Shown in pieces: positions 60,275-64,000 of a stretch of DNA of 64,000 nucleotides. A program made the translations under genes and the position numbers. Origin of the DNA: Verrucomicrobiaceae bacterium (GTDB lineage: Bacteria > Verrucomicrobiota > Verrucomicrobiia > Verrucomicrobiales > Verrucomicrobiaceae); contig JAIYDW010000249.1 of NCBI GenBank assembly GCA_027487315.1, positions 1 through 64,000 of the forward strand, written 5' to 3'. Under the pieces are notes generated by a model. The model was not told where the DNA came from and ran no database searches. It was given only the letters and a program-made list of their open reading frames with translations. Each line of letters starts with the position of its first letter. Within the stretch, counting starts at the first letter, position 1.

Positions 60275-62686
60275 TTAACGGCTCTGAATCCGAGCCAGCA
60301 AATCCGCCGTTTCCTGAGCGGTTAGCGCGGCCTCTAATCCCTCTGGCATCAGGGAACGCGAAAGCGTTTTCACGGTGCGAATCTTGGCTCTCGGCACTGG
60401 AACATCCACGCCGCCAGGCAACCGGAGACTGAAACCGCCAGGAGTTTCGGCAACAAGCAGACCCGCCAGCACACTGCCATCTGTCTGGGTGATCTCGGTC
60501 GTAACGTGGCGCTGTTCCACCGCTTTATTGGGATCGAAAATGGCTTCCAAGATCTGCTCCATCGGTTTGGCGGCCACGGTCTCGAGTTTCGGCCCCACAT
60601 CAGCACCCGACCCGTTCAACTGATGACACGCCATGCACGCCTTTTGATACACTTGCTCTCCTCTGACCGCGTCTCCCCGGAGTTTGGAGACTTGTTCGAG
60701 GTAGCGTTTCACGACCGCCATCCGATCCGGGTTGTTGCGGGTGATCAAAGGCAGATTGGCGGCTGCAGCCGGGGTTTCAGCCTCAGGAAACCAACTGGCC
60801 AGTTCAGCCGGATGGACGTCATTGCTTCCCGCCGCATTCAGTGCCACTCCACGCACTTGGGGATGAAAAGTCCGCATGAGGTCCAGTAGCGCTGGTCGAT
60901 GCGCTTCCTCTAGCAAGGCCGCCGTCCACGCCGCTTGAAGACGCACCCCGTGGGACTGCGCTGCCTCCTGCGAAAGAGCCAAAAGCCAGGGCAGAGCCGT
61001 TCGATCCCCAGACTCCAGCAGCTGTCGCTGAGCGGTATCACGCTGCCAACGCTGGGGCGAACCCATGGCAGCGGCAAGATCTTCCAGCAATCGATGTTTC
61101 CCTTCTCGAGCCGAGGGACCTTCAACGCGAAACACGCGCCCGCGATCCTCCCCTGCACGCAGATTCAGGCCCTTGACCATTTCTGGTGGGATCCACTCCG
61201 GATGCTCCAAGACCAACCGATACATGTCCACGATGTACAACGCCCCATCGGGTCCTTCACGGATCATCGTGGGCCGAAACCAATGGTCCGTGCTGGCAAC
61301 AAACTCCGTCTCCAAATCCTCGGGATGCCGGGTGCTGATGAGCGGAAAACGGGAGTAATCCAGCACATCTCGGCGGATCAAATGGTTCGCAGGCTCGCAG
61401 ATCAGCAGGCAGTCGAGTTGACCATCGAACCAGGGCATGGGCGAACAGGCCGCCGTGAGAACATGAGTCGCCCCAGCCCAGTTGAACCGACGCACAGGTG
61501 GGCTGATCGTGAAGACTCGAGTGTCAGTATTCAGCACCGAACGCACCGACTTAGCCACCCGGTCTGTATGCTGTTCCAAATACCTCATGGGCACGTGATA
61601 ATGCCAGCCCAGGGTGCTGTTATTGTTTCCAAACCAATTGCCGCAATCATCCCGCCATTTGCCATACTGAGAACGCCCGGTTTCAAGCCGGAACTCGCCT
61701 GAGACCGGATGAAAGCTGAAATCGTGCGTGCCCAGTTTGATCTTGGCTCCCGTTTTCAAACAAGTGATGTCTCCGCCGCTGTCGCCATTTGCACCGTAAA
61801 ACCAACCATCCAGCCCCCACGCAAAGCCATTCACCAAATGCTGCGGATTGCCCGCAGTAAAGCCGGTAAACCAAGCCTCGCGCCTGTCACACACGCTATC
61901 ACCATCTGTATCCTTGGCGTATAGGATGTCCGGAATCGCCGAAATGAAAACGCCCCCATCCCAAAAGGCCAGCCCTGTGGGATGCCGCAGACCTTCCAAA
62001 AAAAGGGTGGCCCGGTCATAGTCACCGTCCGCATCCGTGTCCTCCAAGATTTTGATTCGCCCATCTTGCAGGGGTGAAACTTTCTCCTGCCCGCTGCGGC
62101 CATCGGAGGTCTTTTCCCCTGGTGCAAAGGGGTAGTCTCCCATCTCCACCACCCACATTCGCCCTTGCGCATCCCAGTCCACAAAGATGGGATCCTGCAC
62201 CAGTGGCTCATGGGCCACCAAACGGATCGTGTAGCCTGGCTTCACGCGCAGGGTTTTGAGCGAGTCCTCGGGCGACAGCGGTGCCGGCCCTGGCACACGC
62301 AAAAGCTCGGCCAACGGCATCAGCACAGCACCCGCTGCATCTCTCAAAGCCCCTTCTTCAAATCGCACCCCGGTGTTTTCACCCTTCGCATCCACAAGCA
62401 ATGGCAGGCTGCCGGCATCACCAGCACGACCTTCACGCAGCACCTGTGTCCAACCCTTTTCCCACTGCACATTGGCCTTCGCTACGGGATTAAAGAGATA
62501 AACGCCATAACTTTTGGGATTCGAGATGAGCAGGTCCTCATGCCCGTCCCCATTCAGATCCACAAAAAGCAGCCCCCCCTGTTCAGCCGCCTCCGGCAGT
62601 GGCGCGATCTTTATCGCCGCCTCCGGCGTCAACCCACCCCGTGCAGAGGCAAGCATCAGGCTGCAGCATAGAAGTGTTTTGATCAT
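60275..62686 (-). CDS. PVC-type membrane-bound dehydrogenase with c-type haem
   Basis: An 803-residue exported protein; the ATG at 62686 is preferred over a TTG at 62710 because the signal peptide (MIKTLLCCSLMLASARG) begins there. It starts with an FG-GAP-like repeat (LFVDLNGDGHEDLLIS). The family known as putative membrane-bound dehydrogenase of PVC bacteria follows: a propeller with VDWDAQGRMWVVEMGDYPF, GLRHPTGLAFWDGGVFIS, FAWGLDGWFYGANGD and REGPDGALYIVDMYR, then HEAT-like helices. The C-terminal cytochrome c domain has CMACH (Cys684, Cys687, His688) in CMACHQLNGSGADVGP. The gene is 46 bp downstream of the dimethylformamidase-like gene on the same strand. Substrate and electron acceptor are unknown. 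Confidence 0.9.
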   Translation of the reverse strand: MIKTLLCCSLMLASARGGLTPEAAIKIAPLPEAAEQGGLLFVDLNGDGHEDLLISNPKSYGVYLFNPVAKANVQWEKGWTQVLREGRAGDAGSLPLLVDAKGENTGVRFEEGALRDAAGAVLMPLAELLRVPGPAPLSPEDSLKTLRVKPGYTIRLVAHEPLVQDPIFVDWDAQGRMWVVEMGDYPFAPGEKTSDGRSGQEKVSPLQDGRIKILEDTDADGDYDRATLFLEGLRHPTGLAFWDGGVFISAIPDILYAKDTDGDSVCDRREAWFTGFTAGNPQHLVNGFAWGLDGWFYGANGDSGGDITCLKTGAKIKLGTHDFSFHPVSGEFRLETGRSQYGKWRDDCGNWFGNNNSTLGWHYHVPMRYLEQHTDRVAKSVRSVLNTDTRVFTISPPVRRFNWAGATHVLTAACSPMPWFDGQLDCLLICEPANHLIRRDVLDYSRFPLISTRHPEDLETEFVASTDHWFRPTMIREGPDGALYIVDMYRLVLEHPEWIPPEMVKGLNLRAGEDRGRVFRVEGPSAREGKHRLLEDLAAAMGSPQRWQRDTAQRQLLESGDRTALPWLLALSQEAAQSHGVRLQAAWTAALLEEAHRPALLDLMRTFHPQVRGVALNAAGSNDVHPAELASWFPEAETPAAAANLPLITRNNPDRMAVVKRYLEQVSKLRGDAVRGEQVYQKACMACHQLNGSGADVGPKLETVAAKPMEQILEAIFDPNKAVEQRHVTTEITQTDGSVLAGLLVAETPGGFSLRLPGGVDVPVPRAKIRTVKTLSRSLMPEGLEAALTAQETADLLARIQSR

Positions 62687-62732
62687 TCGAAGAGGGAATA
62701 GAGAACGCAAAGAAAGCAGGCATAATCGAGCC

Positions 62733-64000
62733 TCATTTCGACAAACGGTCTAACAGATTCCGGGTGATTTGTTGCACCATTGGATCCCCACCCCGAAGGC
62801 CATGCGACCAGTCCGTCGTGCCGGCTGTAAAAACGGTGCCACCTCGTGTGTAAAGGCCCATGCAGGCAGCTCCGGTGCGGCCTTTTTCCCACCGTTCATA
62901 CCATTCCGCATCATCGGGATGCCAGCGCACCGGGCAGGTGGCCAGCACCTCGAAAGACGCTGGCGTGCCATCGCGGCCGGTAGGATAGGGCACCCCATCC
63001 TTCCATTCCAGTTCGCAACCATCGCACTCGTAACCTACCACGGTATCCTGATCGCCAAAAAGATCCCCAGCTTTAAGCCCCGTTCCCGCCAGGACCCAAT
63101 GCGCAGGCCGATGCACCTCATAAGCCGCTGGACCCTCCATAAACTGCCCATGACTGCGCCGATAGCCGCCCCAGAGAAAGCCGACACCCGTGAGCGCGTT
63201 CTCTGGCCGCTTCACCAGGTGATGGCTCCAAAGCGTGCTCAGCGTTTGAAAGTCCTGCGTCTGGAAGATCGGGTCGAGATGGTAGTTTTGTTTCCAACAA
63301 GTGAAGGCTCGCCCTTCATCCTCGCTGCGCACCTGCCAGCAACAGGTGTTGCCACTGAAGAATGCCACATTTCCACCCTCGCCGATCCAGTTCTCCAAAT
63401 GGTCACGCATCGGGGCGGACCAATATTCATCATGACCCACACTGAGCACCAACTTGTAGTGCGCCAGCAACTCAGGATGCCATTCCAGATCCGAGTTGGC
63501 AGCGAACTCGAGCTCGTAACCATTCTCTTCCGCCCACTTCACAAAGGGCAGTTCCCAACGCAAAAACTGGGACGCTGCCGGCCTTTCAAAACTCACACGA
63601 TGTCCCTGGTTATTGGAAAGACTGTTGTACGCATACACGCTGAAGCCTCCCCAGTTGTTGTAAGCGTTGTAGGTGTTGGTCGCCAGTTGCAGAAGGATCT
63701 TCGAACGACTGCCAGGCTGGGCGGTACGCACAATGAAAAAAGCGCTGCCCTCGGCGGTTCTTCGGCTGCGATGAGTCCACTTCCCCCCCGCATCAGACGT
63801 GCGAAAACTGATCTCGTAGTACCCCGACTTCCAATCCATGGCCACAGGCACCCGTAAGCTTTCTGGCCAACGACAGCCTTGGGAAGAGGCGTCCTCCGGC
63901 ACCGGGTGGTTCACGCCCACCACCCCGGTCTTTTTCCAGACCACTTCCCGAACAGAACCCAACCTGGCGATTTCCACGTCGAACGTCGCCCCGCTGGTGC
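62733..64000 (-). CDS. N,N-dimethylformamidase beta-subunit-like protein (5' end outside window)
   Basis: The minus-strand frame is open past the window edge, so the start is missing; about 422 codons are visible. The GTG at 63977 is internal to the family sequence rather than a real start. The visible part matches the large-subunit domain of N,N-dimethylformamidase-like proteins: LLQLATNTYNAYNNWGGFSV, YELEFAANSDLEWHPELL, LVLSVGHDEYWSAPMRDHLE, NVAFFSGNTCCWQVR, and GTVFTAGTTDWSHGL near the end. Many homologues in PVC bacteria do not act on dimethylformamide and have unknown substrates. It is followed after 46 bp by the PVC dehydrogenase gene, so the two are probably one transcript. Confidence 0.85.
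   Translation of the reverse strand, partial: TSGATFDVEIARLGSVREVVWKKTGVVGVNHPVPEDASSQGCRWPESLRVPVAMDWKSGYYEISFRTSDAGGKWTHRSRRTAEGSAFFIVRTAQPGSRSKILLQLATNTYNAYNNWGGFSVYAYNSLSNNQGHRVSFERPAASQFLRWELPFVKWAEENGYELEFAANSDLEWHPELLAHYKLVLSVGHDEYWSAPMRDHLENWIGEGGNVAFFSGNTCCWQVRSEDEGRAFTCWKQNYHLDPIFQTQDFQTLSTLWSHHLVKRPENALTGVGFLWGGYRRSHGQFMEGPAAYEVHRPAHWVLAGTGLKAGDLFGDQDTVVGYECDGCELEWKDGVPYPTGRDGTPASFEVLATCPVRWHPDDAEWYERWEKGRTGAACMGLYTRGGTVFTAGTTDWSHGLRGGDPMVQQITRNLLDRLSK

Noticed and set aside
41270-62740. 14-bp repeat CATAATCGAGCCTC at ilvD and near 62722
   Set aside because: At ilvD it spans the ribosome-binding site and start codon; at 62722 the ATG is in the wrong frame for the neighbouring gene. 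With only two occurrences it is probably coincidence.
1-64000. CRISPR arrays, tRNA and rRNA genes, intact insertion sequences
   Set aside because: Scanning the gaps showed no regularly spaced repeats, no cloverleaf ending in CCA with a T-loop in the right place, and no transposase frame.

Overview
The window is GC-rich, gene-dense bacterial DNA. It most likely comes from a member of the Planctomycetes-Verrucomicrobia group, with a Verrucomicrobiae-type bacterium as the best guess. The markers are secreted DUF1080 proteins, two sulfatases, a DUF1552 + DUF1592 (Planctomycete-type cytochrome) gene pair behind an ECF sigma factor, PVC-type membrane-bound dehydrogenase/cytochrome c fusions, autotransporter-type beta-strand repeats and a type III polyketide synthase. 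This assignment comes from family content only; there is no rRNA gene in the window. I saw no tRNA gene, CRISPR array, prophage or intact insertion sequence.

Layout. 0-9 kb: end of a secreted protein, a minus-strand run DUF1080-comF-accD, a small unknown gene, an MFS transporter, a methyltransferase/type III PKS pair, gnd, and a broken RelE-type toxin with its antitoxin. 9-26 kb: sulfatase, creatininase-family protein, DUF2339 membrane protein, truncated haemoglobin, exported MsrA, a sugar-dehydrogenase-like propeller, a frameshifted FAD oxidoreductase, an exported TIM-barrel isomerase, an overlapping ribD-gmhB-SMP-30 operon, an SLC13 transporter and rlmN. 27-39 kb: a propeller glycosidase-like protein, CIA30 protein, D-Ala-D-Ala carboxypeptidase, cutA, then a co-directional run of NtrB/NtrC-type kinase and regulator, pbpC, M23 peptidase, TIGR01777 epimerase, HAD phosphatase and PL6 lyase. 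39-54.6 kb: ilvD, a lipoprotein, a giant GH16/beta-strand-repeat protein, then a polysaccharide/sulfate-ester locus headed by an ECF sigma factor and its membrane partner. 55-64 kb: a LamG-dehydrogenase-dihaeme fusion, an AraC regulator with a PAS-like sensor, a PVC cytochrome c dehydrogenase and a dimethylformamidase-like protein cut by the window edge.

How it fits together. Most genes outside housekeeping (accD, gnd, ribD, gmhB, ilvD, rlmN, msrA) look like tools for degrading sulfated or otherwise complex polysaccharides outside the cytoplasm: sulfatases, PL6, GH16, DUF1080, sugar dehydrogenases coupled to c-type haem, TIM-barrel isomerase and gluconolactonase-like hydrolase. A second theme is peptidoglycan turnover (carboxypeptidase, PBP1C, M23) next to a sigma-54-type two-component system.

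The least explained signals are non-coding. Four long imperfect palindromes (85-179 bp) and one diverged half-copy lie between or inside genes. One sits in the RelE toxin gene with a short target duplication and keeps the reading frame apart from one stop codon. In addition, strand composition reverses: the + strand is strongly G-rich over the first ~26 kb and C-rich from ~33 kb on, whichever way genes point. That is the pattern expected at a replication terminus.
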